A stretch of 5,496 nucleotides of DNA, from positions 1-5,496 of the forward strand of contig JAGVPN010000315.1 in NCBI GenBank assembly GCA_020052215.1, read 5' to 3'. The DNA comes from Syntrophobacterales bacterium. Its GTDB lineage: Bacteria > Desulfobacterota > Desulfobaccia > Desulfobaccales > 0-14-0-80-60-11. The stretch's first letter is position 1. The number at the start of each line of letters is the position of its first letter. The notes beneath the pieces were generated by a model. It was not told where the DNA came from, did not search any database, and worked only from the letters and a program-made list of their open reading frames with translations. Positions 1 to 4,697 of the stretch are shown one piece after another. A program made the position numbers and the translations under genes.

Positions 1-436
1 GGCACACCCGGACGCAGGGGGGATTGGCGCAGTGGTTGCACAGCACCAGAAAAGGCATGTGCTCCACTTTTTCCGCCATATGTGGCGGTGCATCCCCAGG
101 AAAGGCGTTGTGGAAATGCTCGGTCCAGAGCCACTTGACTTCATAGCGTTGGGCCACCATGGGGTTGAGTTTCAGCTTGTCATCCGGGGGATTGATGAAA
201 TCCGGGACATTGTGGACCCGGTGGCAGGCGGCGGCGCATTGCTGGGCGGTGTTATCATCCAGTTTCTTCTGGTTGATCACCATAGCCCAGCGTTTAGCTC
301 GCATCGAACCCGGGGCCGGGACGATCTCGGCCTCTACCCGGCCGGGCGCCAATAATTCAAAAGCCCCTGTGCCTCCAAGCCCCAAGAGGGTGGAGAGTCC
401 GGCTATCCTGATGAATTCTCGTCTATCCATACCCAT
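1..436 (-). CDS. dsrO: DsrO, Tat-exported iron-sulfur subunit of DsrMKJOP (partial, C-terminus beyond window)
   Basis: Periplasmic ferredoxin-like subunit that relays electrons between the quinone-reactive DsrP and the cytochrome DsrJ. The frame runs from the ATG at 436-434 through 145 codons to the window edge, so the C-terminal part is missing. The N-terminus carries a twin-arginine signal (RREFIR at residues 5-10, then a hydrophobic stretch to about 30) and probably a cleavage site after the VEA at 34-36. A CX2CX4CX3C cluster motif is at C133, C136, C141 and C145. The first expected cluster region, before HRVHNVP (72-78), has only C67 and C71; the positions expected for two earlier cysteines are D61 and A64. 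The start is fixed by GGAGG seven bases upstream. The start overlaps the dsrJ stop by one base (TGATG), which indicates translational coupling. The family call is firm from motifs and gene order. Confidence 0.93.
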   Translation of the reverse strand, partial: MGMDRREFIRIAGLSTLLGLGGTGAFELLAPGRVEAEIVPAPGSMRAKRWAMVINQKKLDDNTAQQCAAACHRVHNVPDFINPPDDKLKLNPMVAQRYEVKWLWTEHFHNAFPGDAPPHMAEKVEHMPFLVLCNHCANPPCVRVC

Positions 437-933
437 CACTTCGCCTCCGCCAGCTTCTTGCCTGTTTCCAGGTGGCACCCAAAACAGTTAGGCGCTACCG
501 CCACATAGTTGTGACATTGATCGCAAAATTGAGCCTTGTTCGAGTGACATTCAAAACAGGTGTTGGTCAGGCTGGCAAGGTATTGTTTCCCATCGGGAGC
601 CACAAATTCCCGGCCCCGGCTGGTGGTAACTTGCTGCTCCTTGGTGCGGACCACGTTGTCCCGCCAATCCACCAGCATCTGCATGTGGTTGGCCCGCATC
701 CACTCCTTGGGCATCACGCACTTTTTGTCTTTCTCGGCCAGTTTCTGGATCACCGGCGTATCGAGATTAGGCACCGGCGCGGCCACGGTTTTCCCCAGGT
801 TTTGCCACAGCGGGATGGTGATCATCACCAGGAAGATAACCAAGCCGGCGATGACCTTATTGCGGTCGAAGAGCTTCTTTTCGACCTTTGGGCGCTCTGC
901 AAAAAACCCGAATTCGTTCTTATAGTCGGCCAT
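436..933 (-). CDS. dsrJ: DsrJ, triheme cytochrome c of DsrMKJOP
   Basis: Membrane-anchored periplasmic c-type cytochrome that is part of the DsrMKJOP electron-transfer complex. The 165-residue protein has a short cytoplasmic N-terminus, a single uncleaved signal-anchor helix at about 27-43, and three heme c sites close together near the C-terminus: CFECH (126-130), CDQCH (137-141) and CFGCH (150-154). A lone cysteine at C72 (KKCVMP) followed by H83 sits upstream of the hemes. In characterised DsrJ proteins a conserved cysteine in this type of position is a distal ligand giving unusual His/Cys heme coordination; that C72 does this here is inference. Length and heme number fit the family. The ATG is one base after the dsrK stop, with GAGGAA just before it, and the gene ends in a TGATG overlap with dsrO. 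Confidence 0.96.
   Translation of the reverse strand: MADYKNEFGFFAERPKVEKKLFDRNKVIAGLVIFLVMITIPLWQNLGKTVAAPVPNLDTPVIQKLAEKDKKCVMPKEWMRANHMQMLVDWRDNVVRTKEQQVTTSRGREFVAPDGKQYLASLTNTCFECHSNKAQFCDQCHNYVAVAPNCFGCHLETGKKLAEAK
444..448 (-). promoter_or_regulatory. Shine-Dalgarno site of dsrO inside dsrJ
   Basis: GGAGG on the minus strand lies 7 nt before the ATG at 436-434 and inside the last codons of dsrJ. It favours that ATG (MGMDRR) over the in-frame ATG two codons later at 430-428. Confidence 0.75.
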
Positions 934-934
934 G

Positions 935-2575
935 TTATTCCTCTTCCTCCCCGGCTTCCTCCGCCTCGCCGAAGCCTACCAGATCGCGGTCGCGCAGATC
1001 GGTGGTGCGCTCCATCTCGTCCGGGAATATCAGGGCATTGCCCACCAGTTCGGTGATGCCGGTGACTTCCACCTCCGGCACCCAGTACTGCAGCAGGGTA
1101 GGCAGGGTGGCCCGGTCCAGGGCGCAGATGCAGCCCAGGTGGTTCACCCCATACTTGTCGGCCACAAACCGCACCGCGTTGGCCCGGGGAAAGCCGCCCT
1201 GCATACGGAGTTCCATGTTCTCATTGGCGTTGATGCCGCTGGAGCTGCCGCAGCAAAAGGCCTTTTCCCGGATGGTGTTGGGGGGCATCTCCACGAAGTT
1301 GCCCTCGGGCAGCACGTTGTTGATGATGTAGCGCGGCTCTTCCAAGATCCCCATGCCCCGGGCAGTGTTGCAGGAGTCATGAAAGGTCAGCTTGATGTGG
1401 GCGTTGCGCTGGGGGTCCAGGTTCAGCTTGCCGTGATGGATCAGGTCCGCGGTGAATTCGGAGATGTGCACCATTTTGTGGACCGCGGCGTTCTCGAAGC
1501 GGGTGCCGGTGATGGGGGATACCGGCTTCTCCAGGAAGTCCACCGGCCCCCACCAGGTTGACATGTACTGGTTGCACACCCGCCACATGTGGCCGCACTC
1601 GCCGCCCAGGATCCACTTTACCCCCAGGCGCTTGGCTTCGGCATAGATCTTGGCGTTGAGCCTTTTCCCCATCTCGTGGGAGATGAACCAGCCGAAGTTG
1701 CCGCCCTCGGCGGCGTAAGTGCTGAGCGTGTAGTCCAGGCCGATGTGCTCGAACAACAGCAGGTAGCCCATCATGGTGAAGGTGCCGGGGTCGGCGAAGT
1801 AGTCGCCGGAGGGCATGACGAAGAGGACCTCGGCGCCCTTGCGGTTATAGGATACGGGAGTGGTGATGCCGGTGATGCGCTCGTTTTCCTCGGCCAGGAA
1901 GTCGATCATGTCCTTGAAGGCCTGAGGAGGGGCCCCGATGTGGCTGCCCTTGTCGTAGCACTGGGCCACCGAAGCCATGGCCCAGTCGATGTTCAGGCCC
2001 ACCGAGGCCAGCAGTTCCCGGCCCAGGAGCGTCATCTCCGCCATGTCGATGCCGTAGGGGCAGAACAGCGAACACCGCCGGCAGATGGTGCACTGGTACA
2101 GGTAGAAGAACCATTCCTTGATGACGTCTTCCGTCAGGTCCCGGGCGCCGGCGATTTCGCCCAGGGCCCGGCCGATGGTCTTGAAGTAGCGCCGGTAAAC
2201 CGACCGCAAGAGTTCGGCCCGCAGCACCGGCATGTTCTTGGGGTCGCCCGTGCCCAGGAAGAAGTGGCACTTGTCGGCGCAGGCCCCGCAGCGGACGCAA
2301 ATATCGAAAAAGACCTTCAGGGAACGGAAGCGTTCAAGCCGGTCTTCCATGCCCTGCAGGACGATTTCCTTCCAATCTTGGGGCAGCCCCCAATTATCGT
2401 CGGGTATCGACCGGGGTTGGGCGTAGGGGTAGCTGATCCAATCCATCCACTTGGGGCTGGCGGGGTTACAATAGGTGCCCGGCCGGAAGTCCGGCTTGAC
2501 GTCCATCCAGCCTTTCTCGGGCGGCTTATAGCTTAACCCAGGAAGTAGCTCTGCTGGTGTCGGAGTTTTGGCCAT
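935..2575 (-). CDS. dsrK: DsrK, HdrD-like iron-sulfur subunit of DsrMKJOP
   Basis: Cytoplasmic catalytic subunit related to heterodisulfide reductase HdrD, thought to reduce the DsrC trisulfide made by dissimilatory sulfite reductase. The 546-residue protein has two ferredoxin-type [4Fe-4S] motifs, CX2CX2CX3C at C93-C96-C99-C103 and at C162-C165-C168-C172. The C-terminal half has a single CCG-type module: C402 (HDSC), C441-C442-G (FCCGSS) and C482/C484 (GCICALD). The last pair is spaced CXC, not the CXXC usual in HdrB/HdrD. Further cysteines are at C327 (GGECGH) and C334. There is no transmembrane segment, so it must dock on DsrM. The C-terminus is strongly acidic (residues 538-546, mostly Glu). 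The ATG lies 4 nt past the dsrM stop and has AAGGAG upstream; the gene sits one base ahead of dsrJ. Confidence 0.96.
   Translation of the reverse strand: MAKTPTPAELLPGLSYKPPEKGWMDVKPDFRPGTYCNPASPKWMDWISYPYAQPRSIPDDNWGLPQDWKEIVLQGMEDRLERFRSLKVFFDICVRCGACADKCHFFLGTGDPKNMPVLRAELLRSVYRRYFKTIGRALGEIAGARDLTEDVIKEWFFYLYQCTICRRCSLFCPYGIDMAEMTLLGRELLASVGLNIDWAMASVAQCYDKGSHIGAPPQAFKDMIDFLAEENERITGITTPVSYNRKGAEVLFVMPSGDYFADPGTFTMMGYLLLFEHIGLDYTLSTYAAEGGNFGWFISHEMGKRLNAKIYAEAKRLGVKWILGGECGHMWRVCNQYMSTWWGPVDFLEKPVSPITGTRFENAAVHKMVHISEFTADLIHHGKLNLDPQRNAHIKLTFHDSCNTARGMGILEEPRYIINNVLPEGNFVEMPPNTIREKAFCCGSSSGINANENMELRMQGGFPRANAVRFVADKYGVNHLGCICALDRATLPTLLQYWVPEVEVTGITELVGNALIFPDEMERTTDLRDRDLVGFGEAEEAGEEEE
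938..943 (-). promoter_or_regulatory. Shine-Dalgarno site of dsrJ inside the dsrK acidic tail
   Basis: GAGGAA lies 4 nt before the dsrJ ATG. A second purine-rich GGAGG at 950-946 lies 12 nt before it. Both are part of the GAA/GAG codons that encode the Glu-rich end of DsrK, so the same bases encode the tail and supply the ribosome site. Confidence 0.65.
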
Positions 2576-2579
2576 AAAC

Positions 2580-3614
2580 TCATTGCTCCTTTTCGACCGG
2601 GATCCCAGCCTCGATCATGGCATCCCTAAACTTATCTTCATATTCCGCATATGAATGGAACTTGACGGGATAGTTCCAGGGGTTGACGTGCATGACCCAG
2701 CGGTTGTTGCAGGTCAGGTTGCGAGTGGGGCTCATGAACACCCCGGGAGCGTGCATCAGCTTGCTGAAGGGGAAGTAAGCAAAGAGCACGCAGACTAAAA
2801 AGAGATGGACGTAAAAGAGGGCGCTGAGGTTCGCCGGCAGCTTGGGATGCAAGGTCGCCAGACCGATGGCCAGTTCCTTCACCGCCACGATGTCCGTCTT
2901 GAAGAAATACCGCATAAGGATGCCGGTGAGTCCGATGCCCAGGATCAGCAGCAGGGGAAAGTAATCCGCCGCCAGGGAGATGTAGCGCACGGCGGGATTG
3001 GTGATCCGCCGGAACAGCAGGTAACCCACCGCCGCCACCAGCACCACGCCGCTCAGGTACACCGCGGGCGTGAAAAACTGAAAGAAGCCGTCCACGTGAT
3101 CCAGCATCAGGACGAAGCCCATGGTGGGTTCAGTGAAAAACCGGAGATGCCGCAGGATGACCACCAGAAAGGCGTAGTGAAAAGCGATGGCCCCTATCCA
3201 CAGCCACTTATAAGACCAGTGAATCAGCCGGGCGCCTTCGGGGTTGTCCGGGTCCTTCACCAGCTCCGTCCGCAGGTTCCGGAACAGGCTGCGGAAGGCG
3301 AACACTTCCAGGGCCATGCGGCCGATCAGATGGGGAGTGTCGGCTGGGTTGTCCAGTTTCTCCCCCAGGTCCCGCTTGATCCAGGGCAGGGTCCGGCCCT
3401 GGCCGCCCGTAGTGGGAATGCGAAAGGGCACCGGCGACCGGGCCCACTGGATGACCCGGTAGATCAAGCCCTCCACGAAGATCAGCGCGGCCAGGTAGGG
3501 CACCACCACCCCGAACAGGAGTTGCAGGTTACCCTGAACTCCCACGTAGGCGATAATTATCAGTCCCAGGACCGCAGACAAGGCCACAAAGAAATGACGC
3601 TTAAAAAAATCCAT
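2580..3614 (-). CDS. dsrM: DsrM, NarI-like cytochrome b membrane subunit of DsrMKJOP
   Basis: Integral membrane cytochrome b that exchanges electrons with menaquinone and passes them to DsrK. The 344-residue protein shows about six hydrophobic segments: roughly 8-25, 33-53, 136-155, 183-201, 215-235 and 262-283. A hydrophilic loop at about 58-130 lies between the second and third. Candidate heme b ligands in or next to the helices are H146, H156, H270 and H288, arranged as in the NarI-like family; exact pairing cannot be read from sequence alone. The soluble C-terminal tail (HVNPWNYPVKFHSYAEYEDKF, from about 309) is of the kind found in DsrM of sulfate reducers. The ATG has GAGGTGA six bases upstream. 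It starts 41 nt after the RsbRD-N-like gene and stops 4 nt before dsrK. Confidence 0.94.
   Translation of the reverse strand: MDFFKRHFFVALSAVLGLIIIAYVGVQGNLQLLFGVVVPYLAALIFVEGLIYRVIQWARSPVPFRIPTTGGQGRTLPWIKRDLGEKLDNPADTPHLIGRMALEVFAFRSLFRNLRTELVKDPDNPEGARLIHWSYKWLWIGAIAFHYAFLVVILRHLRFFTEPTMGFVLMLDHVDGFFQFFTPAVYLSGVVLVAAVGYLLFRRITNPAVRYISLAADYFPLLLILGIGLTGILMRYFFKTDIVAVKELAIGLATLHPKLPANLSALFYVHLFLVCVLFAYFPFSKLMHAPGVFMSPTRNLTCNNRWVMHVNPWNYPVKFHSYAEYEDKFRDAMIEAGIPVEKEQ
2586..2591 (-). promoter_or_regulatory. Shine-Dalgarno site of dsrK inside the end of dsrM
   Basis: AAGGAG overlaps the last sense codons of dsrM and lies 10 nt before the dsrK ATG (2575-2573). This supports that start and coupling of the two genes. 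Confidence 0.65.
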
Positions 3615-3620
3615 GTACTG

Positions 3621-3627
3621 TCACCTC
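3621..3627 (-). promoter_or_regulatory. Shine-Dalgarno site of dsrM
   Basis: GAGGTGA lies 6 nt before the dsrM ATG in the 41-nt gap after the upstream gene. That gap holds no terminator-like hairpin and no clear promoter, consistent with read-through from the first gene. Confidence 0.7.
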
Positions 3628-3655
3628 GTTTCAGTTAACCGTTTGCTGCCAAGAC

Positions 3656-4186
3656 CTACAACAGGCCGTCTTCACTGAGGCCTGTTTTGCGCATTAACCC
3701 GCTGATCCTTCTCTTCGCCTCGTCGGCCTTGATTTCGTAAATCTTTTCCCGGCGCTTGGTGAAGACATCAAATCCCAATAAAGCGAGCCCGTCAATTCTG
3801 GACTCCAGGTCCAGGAGATCCGCCGCCAGGTTCTCCTTCCGGATTTCTTCGGCCAACTCCTGGCGGATGACGTTCTTCAATAAAAAGATGAAGGCCATGG
3901 CCTGGGAGGGGGCAAAATTCTGGAGCGCCCGGATGCGGATGATTTCATCGAGGCAGGTTAGAACCTGATCCCTCTCCATCTCCTGCAGGAGAGCGCCGTA
4001 TAACCCTTCCAGCCCCTCGGAGATTCGGTATCCCGCCGGATTGTCGAAACGGTTCTTTTCCTTCTGCAAAAAAATTGCCGTCTCAGGCGGATAGCTCTCG
4101 TAAATCATGGTGAGCCAGCGACCCAAAATGGCGGCTTTTTTCTGCGATAAGAGAGTGGCTAGTTGCATCAGAAGGTTTCGTTTCAC
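3656..4186 (-). CDS. Stand-alone RsbRD N-terminal-domain-like protein, first gene of the dsrMKJOP operon
   Basis: Small, mostly alpha-helical soluble protein resembling the N-terminal sensory domain of RsbRD-type stressosome proteins. Recognisable features are the KKAAILGRW helix (16-24), the YPPET segment (32-36) and FDNPAGYRI (47-55), followed by helices to about 150 and a charged end. No STAS, kinase or DNA-binding domain follows, and there are no membrane segments. A gene of this kind is, as I recall, often found next to dsrMKJOP in sulfate reducers. Its role is not established; sensing or assembly control of the complex is inference. The longest frame starts at a GTG (4186-4184) without a clear ribosome site. 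The in-frame ATG at 4168-4166 (MQLATLL) also lacks a strong site but would begin nearer the conserved domain, so the start is uncertain. The stop is TAG at 3658-3656. Confidence 0.8.
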   Translation of the reverse strand: MKRNLLMQLATLLSQKKAAILGRWLTMIYESYPPETAIFLQKEKNRFDNPAGYRISEGLEGLYGALLQEMERDQVLTCLDEIIRIRALQNFAPSQAMAFIFLLKNVIRQELAEEIRKENLAADLLDLESRIDGLALLGFDVFTKRREKIYEIKADEAKRRISGLMRKTGLSEDGLL

Positions 4187-4215
4187 CCAAGAACCGGATT
4201 AGAGCTTATTGGCTA

Positions 4216-4235
4216 GTGAATGTTAAAACATTCAC
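4216..4235. promoter_or_regulatory. Perfect 9+2+9 inverted repeat over the dsr promoter, candidate operator
   Basis: GTGAATGTT and its exact complement AACATTCAC are separated by two bases. The site covers the promoter spacer and the -10 box and extends to the expected transcription start, the classic place for a repressor. The GTGA/TCAC outer half-sites recall CRP/FNR-type and Rex-type half-sites, but the spacing between them is wider than in either, so the factor is not identified. Confidence 0.6.
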
Positions 4236-4249
4236 AAAATCGGTGTCAA
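4222..4249 (-). promoter_or_regulatory. Probable sigma70 promoter of the RsbRD-N/dsrMKJO operon
   Basis: On the minus strand a perfect -35 box TTGACA (4249-4244) is followed after 16 nt by TTTAAC (4227-4222), which matches four of six -10 consensus bases. A run of six T lies just upstream of the -35. Transcription would begin near 4215, giving a leader of about 29 nt to the GTG or 47 nt to the ATG of the first gene. This is the only good promoter seen for the operon. Confidence 0.65.
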
Positions 4250-4333
4250 GGAAAAAATCGCCACCGGTGCGCCTCTGCACCTAACCTTTCTGGATAGCAT
4301 GACTTCTTCGCCGGCTTTATTTTTGCGGGGTGG

Positions 4334-4348
4334 CGCCCTGGCAGGGCG
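4334..4348. repeat. GC-rich palindrome
   Basis: CGCCCTG and CAGGGCG face each other across a single G, forming a nearly gapless palindrome. It lies in a GC-rich block bounded by two GGCGCC hexamers. It may be part of a REP-like interspersed element; copy number cannot be judged from one window. Confidence 0.45.
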
Positions 4349-4404
4349 GCGGCCCGGGGCGCCTCGGTCCTTAGCCAGCAGATATGTAGGGTGTGGGCCC
4401 TGCT

Positions 4405-4429
4405 CACCAATTCCGCTGCTTAATTGGTG
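4405..4429. repeat. 8-bp stem hairpin (CACCAATT/AATTGGTG)
   Basis: A perfect 8-bp stem encloses a 9-nt loop. The preceding GTAGGGTGTGGGCCCTGCTCACC resembles the interspersed 'GTAGGGTGGGC' type of repeat seen in many bacterial genomes, here in a degenerate form. No function is visible. Confidence 0.5.
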
Positions 4430-4445
4430 CTACAAATAAAAAAGA

Positions 4446-4483
4446 GAGGGTGGCACAGGTTTTCAACCTGTGCCTGGACCCTC
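4446..4483. repeat. Long bulged hairpin, REP-like
   Basis: GGCACAGGTT (4452-4461) pairs perfectly with AACCTGTGCC (4465-4474) over a TTC loop. An outer GAGGGT/ACCCTC pair (4446-4451 with 4478-4483) extends the stem past a three-base bulge on the right arm. With 16 base pairs in total this is the strongest structure in the intergenic region. The lack of a following T run argues against a terminator; an interspersed palindromic repeat is more likely. Confidence 0.6.
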
Positions 4484-4529
4484 CCAAGCATGGATCTCCA
4501 ACCTTCTCATACCGAGTTGCGTTCAAAAA

Positions 4530-4543
4530 GCTACTTTTGTAGC
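4530..4543. repeat. Small GCTAC-TTTT-GTAGC hairpin
   Basis: A 5-bp stem with a TTTT loop is followed directly by CGCGGGC, reminiscent of the GTAGCCGCGGGCTT interspersed repeat class. Weak on its own; reported as part of the repeat mosaic. Confidence 0.35.
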
Positions 4544-4566
4544 CGCGGGCTTTTCCGTAAAAACCC

Positions 4567-4624
4567 AAATCCCCCTAAATCCCCCTTTGCTAAAGGGGGA
4601 CTTTAATACCCCCCTTTGAAAAGG
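4567..4624. repeat. AAATCCCCCT tandem repeat and CCCCCTTT hairpin, MITE/REP-like element
   Basis: AAATCCCCCT occurs twice in tandem (4567-4586). The second copy runs into a 9-bp hairpin, TCCCCCTTT-GCT-AAAGGGGGA (4580-4600). A further arm CCCCCCTTTG (4609-4618) then leads into GAAAAGG, where a matching G-rich arm would be expected but stops after two G. This is the layout of a common interspersed repeat in Desulfobacterota and other phyla, with its right arm apparently cut short at about 4624, where the insertion sequence begins. Confidence 0.6.
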
Positions 4625-4635
4625 CGAATATATAC

Positions 4636-4664
4636 TTGACAAATGCACCCGCCTGATTTATATT
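4636..4664 (+). promoter_or_regulatory. Strong sigma70-type promoter of the transposase
   Basis: A perfect TTGACA (4636-4641), a 17-nt spacer and TATATT (4659-4664, five of six bases) make a near-consensus promoter. Transcription would start near 4671, about 27 nt before the ATG. Confidence 0.75.
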
Positions 4665-4665
4665 A

Positions 4666-4685
4666 TACCTAAATCAACTTAGGTA
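4666..4685 (+). promoter_or_regulatory. Perfect 7-bp inverted repeat at the transposase transcript start
   Basis: TACCTAA pairs with TTAGGTA over the loop ATCAAC. It sits directly after the -10 box and before the AGGGAA ribosome-binding stretch. It could be an operator at the start site, or a leader hairpin in transcripts entering from upstream that shelters the ribosome site. Which of these it is cannot be told from sequence. Confidence 0.5.
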
Positions 4686-4697
4686 GGGAAATAAGCC

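Larger units (their letters stand above)
4250..4635. other. Gene-free intergenic region built of small palindromes and repeat-like pieces
   Basis: No credible coding frame is present; the only frame of note (4424-4606, plus) crosses the hairpins and repeats and has no convincing start. From left to right the region holds a CACCGGTG palindrome (4262-4269) and a GGTGC-GCCTCT-GCACC hairpin (4266-4281). A very GC-rich block (4325-4367) and four further hairpins follow, listed separately. None is followed by a T tract on either strand, so none is a convincing intrinsic terminator. Confidence 0.7.

Noticed and set aside
932..1561. Plus-strand open frame (209 codons) opposite the 3' half of dsrK
   Set aside because: It is antisense to the CCG-domain region of dsrK and its product shows no family features.
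1589..2536. Long plus-strand open frame (315 codons) opposite dsrK
   Set aside because: It lies wholly antisense to dsrK, its product is low-complexity (rich in Gly, Ala, Val, His and Gln) without recognisable motifs, and it follows from the GC-rich third positions of dsrK.
2805..3638. Plus-strand open frame (277 codons) opposite dsrM
   Set aside because: It is antisense to a well-supported membrane protein; the product is rich in Gln, His and Arg, typical of a shadow of hydrophobic codons.
4216..4235. Palindrome considered as a canonical Rex or CRP/FNR site
   Set aside because: The GTGA/TCAC half-sites match in part, but 12 bases separate them, more than the shorter spacings I know for these families, so naming the regulator is not justified.
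4446..4483. Bulged hairpin considered as an intrinsic terminator
   Set aside because: No run of T follows the stem on either strand, and no gene on the plus strand ends just before it.
4567..4600. Repeat considered as the start of a CRISPR array
   Set aside because: The two AAATCCCCCT units are only 10 bases and directly adjacent, with no spacers and no further regular copies.
4424..4606. 60-codon plus-strand frame in the intergenic region
   Set aside because: It runs through three hairpins and the AAATCCCCCT repeat, has no convincing ribosome site, and the product ends in the low-complexity translation of the repeat.
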